Origin: Salaquimonas pukyongi
Lineage (GTDB): Bacteria; Pseudomonadota; Alphaproteobacteria; Rhizobiales; Rhizobiaceae
Assembly (NCBI RefSeq): GCF_001953055.1
Contig: NZ_CP019044.1
Location: 2,418,001 to 2,482,000 of the forward strand
Reading direction: 5' to 3'
DNA length: 64,000 bases
Each line of letters opens with the position of its first letter. The first letter of the stretch is position 1. The position numbers and the translations under genes are program-made. This document shows, in pieces, positions 18,779-26,641 of this stretch. The notes below the pieces were generated by a model. That model saw only the letters and a list, made by a program, of their open reading frames with translations, made no database searches and was not told the DNA's origin.

Positions 18779-19135
18779 TCAATCGGCGCTGGGCAGGCGG
18801 CGCAAAGTAAATTCGATGATGTCTCCAGGCAGTTCCCGCCAGCTCTCCACTTCCGACCAGTAGGCTGCCTTGGGATACTTCGCCAGAAACTCCCGCGCCT
18901 TCTGTTGGGCTTCAGCCCGCGGCAGGGTAAGCGTTACCCGCTTCCAGGCACTATCGCTTCTGCCGCCGCTGTTTTTGCGGCGTTTGGATGTCCAGTCTTC
19001 GTGGCGTTTTCGCGCCTTGCCCAACGCTTCGGACTGGCGCTGCCAATAGCCCTGCGGCGCCTTGCGGCGGCTTTGCCATTCCTGTTCGGCTTCGCCTTCA
19101 ACGCCATTTTCCGCGCCGTACCTGTTGGCGGTCAT
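18779..19135 (-). CDS. Hypothetical protein, small and charged
   Basis: 118 residues, rich in Arg, Lys and Glu, with a basic stretch KARKRHEDWTSKRRKN followed by a possible domain WKRVTLTLPRAEAQQKAREFLAKY..IEFTLRRLPS. The ATG at 19135 has GGAG 9 bases upstream; the open frame extends to a TTG at 19150. No family recognised. It lies between trmL and hemF on the opposite strand. Confidence 0.6.
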   Translation of the reverse strand: MTANRYGAENGVEGEAEQEWQSRRKAPQGYWQRQSEALGKARKRHEDWTSKRRKNSGGRSDSAWKRVTLTLPRAEAQQKAREFLAKYPKAAYWSEVESWRELPGDIIEFTLRRLPSAD

Positions 19136-19379
19136 GATGTCCAACTCCAACGGTTTGCCTCTTGCAGCAGACCCCTATGAGAACACCGCAGGTGCCGGGC
19201 TTGTCAAGCGCACGCCCTTCCTTGCAGTCCTGCAGGGTCATGATGCTGACAAATGTTCTCTGGACAGCGCCGCCGGACTGTTGTTAGTGACGCGCTGGAT
19301 TACGTCACGATTTAATGGGCAGTCACGCACCAATTGCGATCTCCCCGACGGGCCCGTGACCTGAAATGCGGATATCAAG

Positions 19380-20297
19380 ATGAGCAGCGAGCGGCCGAAC
19401 CTGCCCAACGGGCTTTCAGAGAACATCGAGGAAAAAAAGCAGCGCGCCGAAGCCTGGTTTCACGAGCTTCGCGACATGATCTGCACACGCTTCGAGGAAC
19501 TTGAAACCCAGCTTACCGGTCCGTTTTCCGAACACGAGCCCGGCAAGTTTGTTGCCACGCCCTGGCAGCGTGATGGCGGGCACGGAGGTGGCGGCATCAT
19601 GTCCATGCTGCGCGGCCGGCTGTTTGAAAAGGTCGGGGTTCACACTTCCACGGTCTATGGCGAGTTTGCCGAGGATTTTCGCAAACAGATCCCCGGCGCC
19701 AGCGAAGACCCCCGTTTTTGGGCATCGGGCCTTTCGCTGATCGCCCATCCCTGGAACCCGAACGTTCCCACCGTACACATGAACACGCGCATGGTGGTTA
19801 CCACCTCCAACTGGTTTGGGGGTGGCGCAGACCTGACGCCGGTACTGGACGCGCGCCGCACCCAGGAGGATCCCGACAGCCAGATCTTCCACAAGGCGAT
19901 GAAATTCGTTTGTGAGCGCCATGCAATTGCCGATTACGACCGGTACAAGAAATGGTGCGACGACTATTTCTTCCTCAAGCACCGCAACGAGATGCGCGGC
20001 ATTGGCGGCATCTTCTTCGATTATCTGCGCTCGCCGGAGGAAGACGGAGGCTGGGATGCCGATTTTGCCTTTACCCGCGATGTCGGCAAGGCCTTCAACG
20101 TTGCCTATCCGGCGATTGTCAGCCGCAACATGGACCTTGAATGGACGCCGCAGCAGCGCGAGGAACAGCTGGTCCGGCGCGGCCGTTATGTCGAATTCAA
20201 CCTGCTGTATGACCGCGGCACGATTTTCGGCCTGAAGACCGGCGGCAACGTCGCCTCCATTTTGTCCTCCATGCCGCCCACCGTGCGGTGGCCATGA
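19380..20297 (+). CDS. hemF: Oxygen-dependent coproporphyrinogen-III oxidase
   Basis: 305 residues. It decarboxylates coproporphyrinogen III to protoporphyrinogen IX using O2, in haem synthesis. Clear family blocks are [37 protein letters not shown] and the C-terminal [30 protein letters not shown]. It overlaps the next gene as ATGA, so the downstream ATPase is translationally coupled. Confidence 0.97.
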   Translation: MSSERPNLPNGLSENIEEKKQRAEAWFHELRDMICTRFEELETQLTGPFSEHEPGKFVATPWQRDGGHGGGGIMSMLRGRLFEKVGVHTSTVYGEFAEDFRKQIPGASEDPRFWASGLSLIAHPWNPNVPTVHMNTRMVVTTSNWFGGGADLTPVLDARRTQEDPDSQIFHKAMKFVCERHAIADYDRYKKWCDDYFFLKHRNEMRGIGGIFFDYLRSPEEDGGWDADFAFTRDVGKAFNVAYPAIVSRNMDLEWTPQQREEQLVRRGRYVEFNLLYDRGTIFGLKTGGNVASILSSMPPTVRWP

Positions 20298-21412
20298 TCG
20301 CCGGAAGGGTCGGGCAACTTTCCGTCAAGGGGTTCCGCTCACTGCGCAATGTAACCCTGCCGCTTGACCATATTGCCGTCTATCAGGGCGGAAACGGAAC
20401 CGGTAAGACCAACATCTACCGGGCACTGGAATTCTGCCGCCATGCAGCGCTCGGCGACCTCTCCCTGTGGCTGGCAAAACAGGGAGGCCTTGCCTCCTGC
20501 CGCTGGAGCGGCCCAACAAGGACCCATGAAAAGGCCCGGATCGCGATTTCCGTTACGGTTGGCGATCTGCGCTATCACATCGAGGTCGGTCATCCTACAC
20601 CCACCACAGCGGCGTTTTTGAACGAACCCCTGATCAAGGAGGAGAAAATCGAGGCCCGCTACAGCGGGCGGGTGAAAACCCTGATGAAGCGCCGCGGCCC
20701 GTCTGTGACCATATCCGGCCTGAACGGACGCGAACAGCAATGGGACGGCCTTCTACTGCCCAGTGAAACGGCGCTTTCCCGGCTGCCCGCCGAGGTCGCA
20801 GCCACCGATGTAGCCGGCCTGCGGGATACGCTGCTGGGCTGGCGTTTCTTTCACCGATTCCGGGTCGATACAGACTCACCACTGCGCCGGCCGGCTGCCG
20901 CCGTAACAGCGACCAAACTCGACGCCGATGGCGCCAACCTTGCAGCCGTCTTCGCGACACTGGAACACATTCGCCAGGACACAACAGATCTGAAATCACT
21001 GGTAAGGGAAGCCTTTGACGGAGCAGAACTGATCATCCCGCATCCTGAAGAACAGGCGGCGTTCTTTATCCAGTGGCCGGACTTCCCGAACCGCCTGTTC
21101 AGCCAGGCTGAACTCTCCGACGGAACCCTGCAATTCCTCGCCCTGTGCGGCGCACTGCTTTCCTACCATGCACCCCGTCTTGTCGTGCTCAACGAACCGG
21201 AGGCGAGCCTTCACCCGGACCTGATGCCGGCCCTTGCAACCCTGATTGCCAATGCTGCCGAAACCACCCAGATCATTGTCGTTACCCATTCAGCCGAACT
21301 GGCCGGCAGCCTTGAGCAACGCACTGCCTGCCCGATACGGAATGTTGAAAAGCAGAACGGCGAAACCCTCATTTCCGGCCTGAACAGCCTGGGAACGTTT
21401 CGCGGCGAATAG
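20294..21412 (+). CDS. RecF/OLD-like AAA ATPase
   Basis: 372 residues. Walker A is [16 protein letters not shown] near residue 35, preceded by VKGFRSLRN as in RecF/SMC-like ATPases. The C-terminal half has a signature-like [14 protein letters not shown], Walker [16 protein letters not shown] and the late His [10 protein letters not shown]. Walker B has Asn in place of the usual Asp (LNEPE), also seen in some AAA_21 proteins. There is no Toprim or nuclease domain. It is coupled to hemF by a 4-base overlap. Role unknown. Confidence 0.85.
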   Translation: MIAGRVGQLSVKGFRSLRNVTLPLDHIAVYQGGNGTGKTNIYRALEFCRHAALGDLSLWLAKQGGLASCRWSGPTRTHEKARIAISVTVGDLRYHIEVGHPTPTTAAFLNEPLIKEEKIEARYSGRVKTLMKRRGPSVTISGLNGREQQWDGLLLPSETALSRLPAEVAATDVAGLRDTLLGWRFFHRFRVDTDSPLRRPAAAVTATKLDADGANLAAVFATLEHIRQDTTDLKSLVREAFDGAELIIPHPEEQAAFFIQWPDFPNRLFSQAELSDGTLQFLALCGALLSYHAPRLVVLNEPEASLHPDLMPALATLIANAAETTQIIVVTHSAELAGSLEQRTACPIRNVEKQNGETLISGLNSLGTFRGE

Positions 21413-21702
21413 GGTATTCATGGTCAACCCTCCGCAAACCCGGAGCAGCCACAAAACCTGCCAGATTTATGCTATGCTCTCCCATGCAGCCGGCGCCCTC
21501 CGGCAGTCGGCAATGGTAGGGTTTGGACTCTTTATTGTGACCTGAATGGCGCGGACAATGGCAAGCAATGCAAGGAAACGTTCAAAAGGCGGGCCATCTG
21601 CCCGGTCGAGAACATTGACGCTGCAGGGCGACGCCAGTGTCCCGCATCCTGCAGATAGGGCAGAATAAAGGGTCTGAACCCCAGGTAACGTGAGGAAAAA
21701 CC

Positions 21703-21885
21703 ATGAAATCCTTTGAATGTGGAACGCTCGTGCCCGGTTGCCAATGGCAGACGGAAGCCGAAGAGGAAGCTGAAATCGTGCGCCGCGCCGTCGAGCATAT
21801 CAAGCTTGCCCATGACGAACCGAGAATCCGCGAAACCATGGTTGAAGCCATCAAGGCACGCATTCGCGACCGCAAGGCCGCCTGA
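21703..21885 (+). CDS. DUF1059 small protein
   Basis: 60 residues. MKSFECGTLVPGCQWQTEAE and the later IKLAHDEPRIRETMVEAIK match DUF1059, a short family of unknown function with a Cys-x8-Cys start. TGAGGA lies 7 bases before the ATG. It is convergent with cca, 9 bases apart. Confidence 0.85.
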   Translation: MKSFECGTLVPGCQWQTEAEEEAEIVRRAVEHIKLAHDEPRIRETMVEAIKARIRDRKAA

Positions 21886-21894
21886 GCAATCGGT

Positions 21895-23124
21895 TCAGAG
21901 GTCCGACAACAATGCTTCCGCCGTCAGGCTGAAGCCACTTTCAACCCATGCCTTTTCGAGCCGCTTGAGCACCCGCCCGACATCGCGGCCTTCGGGGATG
22001 CCCCTGTTGACCAGGTCCTTGCCGCGGACGGGAAACCGGGGAACCGGCCAGTCCGCCGCAAACGCGGCATTGCCGGCAATCGCCTCGATCCTGTCCGCTG
22101 TTTCCTGTCGAAAAATGGCAACCGCCGTGGCGATCCGCAAACCATCGACAACCCCTTGCCGGTCGCCATAATAAATCCTGCGTTTCAGCTCGTCCTCTGC
22201 AATTGGCGGCTGCGGCACCTCCGCCATCGCCCAGGCCAGCAGCCGGTTACGCTCCGCATTGGACAGCTTGAGCCGCTTGGCAAGTTTGCGCACAACCGCG
22301 CCATCTGGCCGGATTATCGCTTCAAGCCGCAAAACTGCATCTTCCTGCCAGCCAAACCGTGCTTCGGCCTCAACAAGCGGCGAAACGAAATCGATCCCCC
22401 ACTTTTCGCTTTCCGGCAGGATCAGGTTCAACACTCCGCTCGTACGCATCCACAACAGGGCCCGGGAGGGATCCTTGGCCGCCAGCAGCTTGCGCAATTC
22501 CATCCAGACGCGTTCAACGGACACCTGTTTCAGGCCGTCCTTCAGCCAGGCAGCCGCCTTCAGCCCCTCGGCGTCGGGCCGGCCCGCGCCATACTGGGCG
22601 AAGAAACGGAAAAACCGCAGAATGCGCAAATAATCTTCTTCGATCCGCTCCGCCGCTTTGCCGATAAAGCGCACCTGGCGAGCCGCAACATCGTCCAAAT
22701 TGCCGAGCGGATCGATAATGTTACCGTTGCGATCGCAATAAAGCCCGTTGATCGTCAGGTCGCGCCGCAACGCATCGCGCTTCCAGTCCGTGCCGAAACG
22801 CACCACCGCGTGACGCCCGTCGGTCTCGATATCGTCGCGAATGGTCGTGATTTCATAGCCCACCCCATCGCTGACAGCGGTTACCGTTCCATGCGCAATT
22901 CCCGTCGGCACCGCTTTCAGATGCGCTTGCGCCAATGCCTGCATCGCTTCTTCCGGAACGAGGGTGGTGGCAAGATCAACATCGCTCACTGGCTCTCCCA
23001 TCAGCGCGTTGCGCACCGCACCGCCGGCAACACACACCTCTCCACCAGCCGCCTCAATGGCGTCAAACACCGCCTGCAGCCGTGCGTCATGAAGCCAGGG
23101 AACCTGTTTTGCTTCGAGTTTCAT
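21895..23124 (-). CDS. cca: CCA tRNA nucleotidyltransferase
   Basis: 409 residues. It adds or repairs the 3' CCA of tRNA. GGAVRNALMGEPVSDVDLATT carries the catalytic DxD, and RRDLTINGLYCDRNG and RIEEDYLRILRFFRF are the next class II motifs. The C-terminal part is helical, without an HD phosphohydrolase motif. It starts 7 bases after the NUDIX gene, so they form one operon with DUF1285. Confidence 0.93.
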   Translation of the reverse strand: MKLEAKQVPWLHDARLQAVFDAIEAAGGEVCVAGGAVRNALMGEPVSDVDLATTLVPEEAMQALAQAHLKAVPTGIAHGTVTAVSDGVGYEITTIRDDIETDGRHAVVRFGTDWKRDALRRDLTINGLYCDRNGNIIDPLGNLDDVAARQVRFIGKAAERIEEDYLRILRFFRFFAQYGAGRPDAEGLKAAAWLKDGLKQVSVERVWMELRKLLAAKDPSRALLWMRTSGVLNLILPESEKWGIDFVSPLVEAEARFGWQEDAVLRLEAIIRPDGAVVRKLAKRLKLSNAERNRLLAWAMAEVPQPPIAEDELKRRIYYGDRQGVVDGLRIATAVAIFRQETADRIEAIAGNAAFAADWPVPRFPVRGKDLVNRGIPEGRDVGRVLKRLEKAWVESGFSLTAEALLSDL

Positions 23125-23131
23125 GGATATG

Positions 23132-23827
23132 TTAGTTACTCCAGCGGGACGAACCGCCGCCAGTCAGCCGCTCCTGGAAATGTTTGATAATGCCGGCGGT
23201 CACGCCCCAAATGTAATGTTCTCCATATGGCATTTCGAGATAATGCCGGCGCTTTCCCTGAAACATCCTGCTGCCGACCCGATGGTTGGCAGTATCGAGC
23301 AGAAAAGCCAGCGGCACATCGAATATGTACTCGACCTCGTCATGATTGGGAGCAAGGCTCGGCTTTTCAGCTACCAGACCCACCACCGGCGAAATTCGAA
23401 AGCCCGAACCGGTCAGATATTCGGGCATCACCCCCAGCACATCCACTTCTGCACTATCAAGACCGATTTCCTCATTGGCTTCGCGAAGGGCCGCTTCAAC
23501 CGGCCCGCCGTCTTCCGCGTCTATCTTACCGCCGGGAAAGGCCACCTGGCCCGAATGTGAGGCTAGTTTTTCCGTGCGCTTGGTCAGGATAACCGAGAGC
23601 GCGTCACCGCCATCAACAACGGGAATCAGAACCGCCGCCGGCCTGGTTGCCTGTTTTAATACCCAGTTGCGGAATTCCGGATTAATGGCAAAATCGCCAA
23701 TGGGTTCTGTTGCCGGGGCAAACAGCCGCTTGCCGGCAAGCTGGCGGAATCCTTCAGCGTCGAGATTCTTACTATCGGGCAAAGTCTGCATGGGGCTTTT
23801 CGTCATTTGTGCCGGCAGGTCATGCAT
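23132..23827 (-). CDS. NUDIX hydrolase, CoA-pyrophosphatase type
   Basis: About 231 residues. The family signature ILTKRTEKLASHSGQVAFPGG, split here as ILTKRTEKL and HSGQVAFPGG, marks the YeaB/NUDT7-like CoA diphosphatases. The Nudix box follows as GGKIDAEDGG..EAALREANEEIG. The ATG at 23827 overlaps the end of the upstream DUF1285 gene by 8 bases with GGTG just before it; the open frame extends to 23929, but that part does not look like the family. Operon order is DUF1285, NUDIX, cca. Confidence 0.9.
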   Translation of the reverse strand: MHDLPAQMTKSPMQTLPDSKNLDAEGFRQLAGKRLFAPATEPIGDFAINPEFRNWVLKQATRPAAVLIPVVDGGDALSVILTKRTEKLASHSGQVAFPGGKIDAEDGGPVEAALREANEEIGLDSAEVDVLGVMPEYLTGSGFRISPVVGLVAEKPSLAPNHDEVEYIFDVPLAFLLDTANHRVGSRMFQGKRRHYLEMPYGEHYIWGVTAGIIKHFQERLTGGGSSRWSN

Positions 23828-24476
23828 CTTCACCGCCGCTGGCAAGCCGGTGCAGTTCAGTTGCCGCCATGATCGGGAAGACCGCTCCGTTGCTGCGTAC
23901 GGCAAAGACGGTTTTGCCTTCCAGTTCAACTTCCTCGCCCTTGGTCACCAATTCGTACATCACCGGCCGCGTCAACAGCGCCTCAAGCCTGCCACGCACC
24001 AGCAGATAGGGTTTGACACCATCGTTTTCCGGCGCGTTTTGAAAACGCAATGGATTTTGCGGTCCCGCCTCGACAACATCGCCGACATTCGTGCGGAAAG
24101 TGAGCACCGGGCCCGCTTCGCCTTCGGACGCATCCATTTCAACGGCCAGAAAGGGCGCATCTTCCACGCCAATTTTGTAGCGCTCTACGGGCGTGACGAG
24201 ATAGGTGAAACCATCTTCATCCTTGCGCAACACGGTTGCAAACAATTCAACCAGCGCCTTTCGGGCAATCGGTGTTCCCATGTATAACCAGGTGCCATCG
24301 GCACGGATTTCAAGATCAAGGTCACCGGAAAAGTCAGGGTCCCACTTCTCGACCGGCGCAGGACCGCGTTTGCGCGTCCCGGCACGTTCAACAAGTGCCT
24401 TAAGGCCGGAAAGCTTGTCATTGCCGGAAACCGGGTCCGTAGCGCCCGATGATGCAGCTTTCCCTGATTCTGCCAT
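23820..24476 (-). CDS. DUF1285 domain protein
   Basis: About 218 residues from the ATG at 24476 (AAAGAGA before it). APVEKWDPDFSGDLDLEIRA and DGTWLYMGTPIARKALVELF are the DUF1285 hallmarks. It is commonly found beside the NUDIX/cca genes in Hyphomicrobiales. The function is not known. First gene of the three-gene unit and divergent from moxR. Confidence 0.88.
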   Translation of the reverse strand: MAESGKAASSGATDPVSGNDKLSGLKALVERAGTRKRGPAPVEKWDPDFSGDLDLEIRADGTWLYMGTPIARKALVELFATVLRKDEDGFTYLVTPVERYKIGVEDAPFLAVEMDASEGEAGPVLTFRTNVGDVVEAGPQNPLRFQNAPENDGVKPYLLVRGRLEALLTRPVMYELVTKGEEVELEGKTVFAVRSNGAVFPIMAATELHRLASGGEDA

Positions 24477-24685
24477 TCTCTTTATCCAGTATTGTCCCGC
24501 CGGTACTTGTAAATCCGGCTTGCCGCACAAACCGGTGGTAACAAAGTGTTCAACACATATCGAGCGTTCTGCCGAAAATAGCGTTCACCAACCGTTTCGC
24601 AAGTATGGCATATTGCAATGACGGAGCGCCAAACTACCATGCGGAAAGCCACCGCCGAATCTGATGCCAGCAGGAAGGACAAACC

Positions 24686-25702
24686 ATGAGTGCTGTAGAC
24701 CCCAAGGCAGGACGCGAAGCCGGCAATTCCAAAGCCGTAATCGAGGCTGCCGAGACAGCGGTTGCCGACATTGCCAAGGCAAGGAAGGAAACGGCGAAAG
24801 TCATCTTCGGCCAGGAAACGGTCGTCGAACGGGCAATGGTCACCATCCTTTCGGGCGGTCACGGCTTGCTGGTCGGCCTGCCGGGCCTTGCCAAGACCAA
24901 GCTGGTCGATACGCTTGGCACCGTGCTCGGCATCCAGGCTGCCCGTGTCCAGTTCACCCCCGACCTGATGCCGTCCGATATTCTGGGTTCGGAAATCCTG
25001 CAGCAGGACGATGACGGCAAACGTTCCTTCCGCTTCGCCAAGGGACCGGTCTTCACCCAGCTTCTGATGGCCGACGAAATCAACCGCGCCAGCCCGCGAA
25101 CCCAGGCAGCCCTGTTGCAGGCAATGCAGGAATATCATGTGACCATCGCCGGCCAACGCTACGACCTGCCGGCGCCGTTTCACGTTCTGGCAACACAAAA
25201 CCCGCTCGAGCAGGAAGGCACCTATCCGCTTCCCGAAGCCCAGCTCGACCGGTTTTTGATGCAGATTGATGTTCACTATCCCGACATGGAGTCCGAGCGA
25301 CGAATTCTGCTGGAGACGACCGGCGCCAAGGAAGCCGCTGCCAAGCCGGTGCTCAATGCCAAACGGCTTCAGGAAATGCAGGCGCTGGTCCGCCGCATCC
25401 CGGTCGGCGAAAGCGTCGTCAACGCCATTCTGGAACTTGTGCGTTCGGCCCGCCCCGGCGCCAGCGACCGGCCGATGAACAAGTACATCTCCTGGGGTCC
25501 GGGGCCGCGGGCAAGCCAGGCATTGATGCTCACGGCACGGGCCCGCGCACTGCTGGATGGCAGGCTGTCGCCTTCCGTCGACGATGTGCTGGCTCTGGCA
25601 GAACCGGTGCTGCAACACCGCATGCAGCTTTCCTTCTCGGCACGGGCAGAGAAAGTTTCGGTCCGGGACGTGATTGCCGACATCCGCTCGGCAATCGGGT
25701 AG
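24686..25702 (+). CDS. MoxR family AAA+ ATPase
   Basis: 338 residues. GLPGLAKTKLVD is the MoxR Walker A, LMADEINRASPRTQ is Walker B, and HVLATQNPLEQEGTYPLPEAQLDRF is the sensor/arginine region, split here into ATQNPLEQEG and LPEAQLDRF. It likely acts as a chaperone with the DUF58 and von Willebrand-type proteins that follow. First gene of a four-gene plus-strand operon, 18 bases before DUF58. Confidence 0.93.
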   Translation: MSAVDPKAGREAGNSKAVIEAAETAVADIAKARKETAKVIFGQETVVERAMVTILSGGHGLLVGLPGLAKTKLVDTLGTVLGIQAARVQFTPDLMPSDILGSEILQQDDDGKRSFRFAKGPVFTQLLMADEINRASPRTQAALLQAMQEYHVTIAGQRYDLPAPFHVLATQNPLEQEGTYPLPEAQLDRFLMQIDVHYPDMESERRILLETTGAKEAAAKPVLNAKRLQEMQALVRRIPVGESVVNAILELVRSARPGASDRPMNKYISWGPGPRASQALMLTARARALLDGRLSPSVDDVLALAEPVLQHRMQLSFSARAEKVSVRDVIADIRSAIG

Positions 25703-25720
25703 GCGGCCGGGATAGGCAGC

Positions 25721-26641
25721 ATGAGCCAGACCACCGGAAAACTGGTCGATGCACTTCAGGCACAGACCGTGCTGGCACGTTCGCGTGCCCGGGCCGCACT
25801 TATTCCCGACCTTCTGGTGGAAGCCCATCGCGTCGCCAACAATGTGTTTGCCGGCTGGCATGGCCGCAGGCGGCGCGGCATTGGTGAGAATTTCTGGCAG
25901 TTCCGCCCTTACGTTCAGGGCGAAAACCTTGCGGCAATCGATTGGCGGCGCTCTGCCCGCGACGACCATGTCTACATCAAGGATCGCGAATGGCAGGCTT
26001 CCCACACGATCTGGCTTTGGGTCGATGAGAGCCCGTCCATGCTGTACCAATCAAGCGGCACGGAAGTTTCCAAGCAGTCGCGCGCACTGGTGCTGGCGCT
26101 GGCCATGGCAGAACTGCTTGCCCGCAGCGGCGAACGCATAGGCTGGCTCGGCGTTTCCAAGCCGATCGTTCACCGCCATGCCGCCGAAAGGCTGGCCAAT
26201 GACCTGCTGGTGTCGGGCGCCCAGGAAACCTGGCCCGACATGAAGCGGATCGGCGATCATGCCGAAGTCATTCTGTTCAGCGATTTTCTTGAATCGCGGG
26301 AGGATGAGGAAGCGCACCTTGCCGTCTTCCGCGATCTTTCCAACAAACGCGTGCGGGGACATCTGGTACAGATTGTCGACCCGGCAGAGGAAGTCTTCTC
26401 CTATTCGGGCAGAATGGAATTCCGCGACCCTGAAACCGGCCACCGACTGAACCTCGGCGCAGCCCAGACCGTCAAGCAGGACTATGAAGCGCTGTTTCGC
26501 GGCCATACCCGGTTGCTGGCAGATTATTGCGCCCGGCTTGGCTGGTCCCACACGCTGCATCACACCGACCGGCTGGCTTCCCTGGCGCTACAGTCCCTGC
26601 ACATCGCCTTGTCCGAAAACGCATTTGACGGAGGTGGATAA
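25721..26641 (+). CDS. DUF58 domain protein
   Basis: 306 residues. GRRRRGIGENFWQFRPYVQGE and AIDWRRSARDDHVYIKDRE form the DUF58 core, and WVDESPSMLYQ is a MIDAS-like metal site in the vWA-type fold that follows. It is the usual partner of MoxR. The stop overlaps the next start at 26641. Confidence 0.9.
   Translation: MSQTTGKLVDALQAQTVLARSRARAALIPDLLVEAHRVANNVFAGWHGRRRRGIGENFWQFRPYVQGENLAAIDWRRSARDDHVYIKDREWQASHTIWLWVDESPSMLYQSSGTEVSKQSRALVLALAMAELLARSGERIGWLGVSKPIVHRHAAERLANDLLVSGAQETWPDMKRIGDHAEVILFSDFLESREDEEAHLAVFRDLSNKRVRGHLVQIVDPAEEVFSYSGRMEFRDPETGHRLNLGAAQTVKQDYEALFRGHTRLLADYCARLGWSHTLHHTDRLASLALQSLHIALSENAFDGGG

Noticed and set aside
22156-23187. 343-codon plus-strand open frame antisense to cca
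   Set aside because: No domain pattern; cca on the other strand is certain.
24482-26050. 522-codon minus-strand open frame over moxR and DUF58
   Set aside because: The plus-strand frames are strong family matches; the minus frame is His/Gly/Arg-rich shadow sequence.
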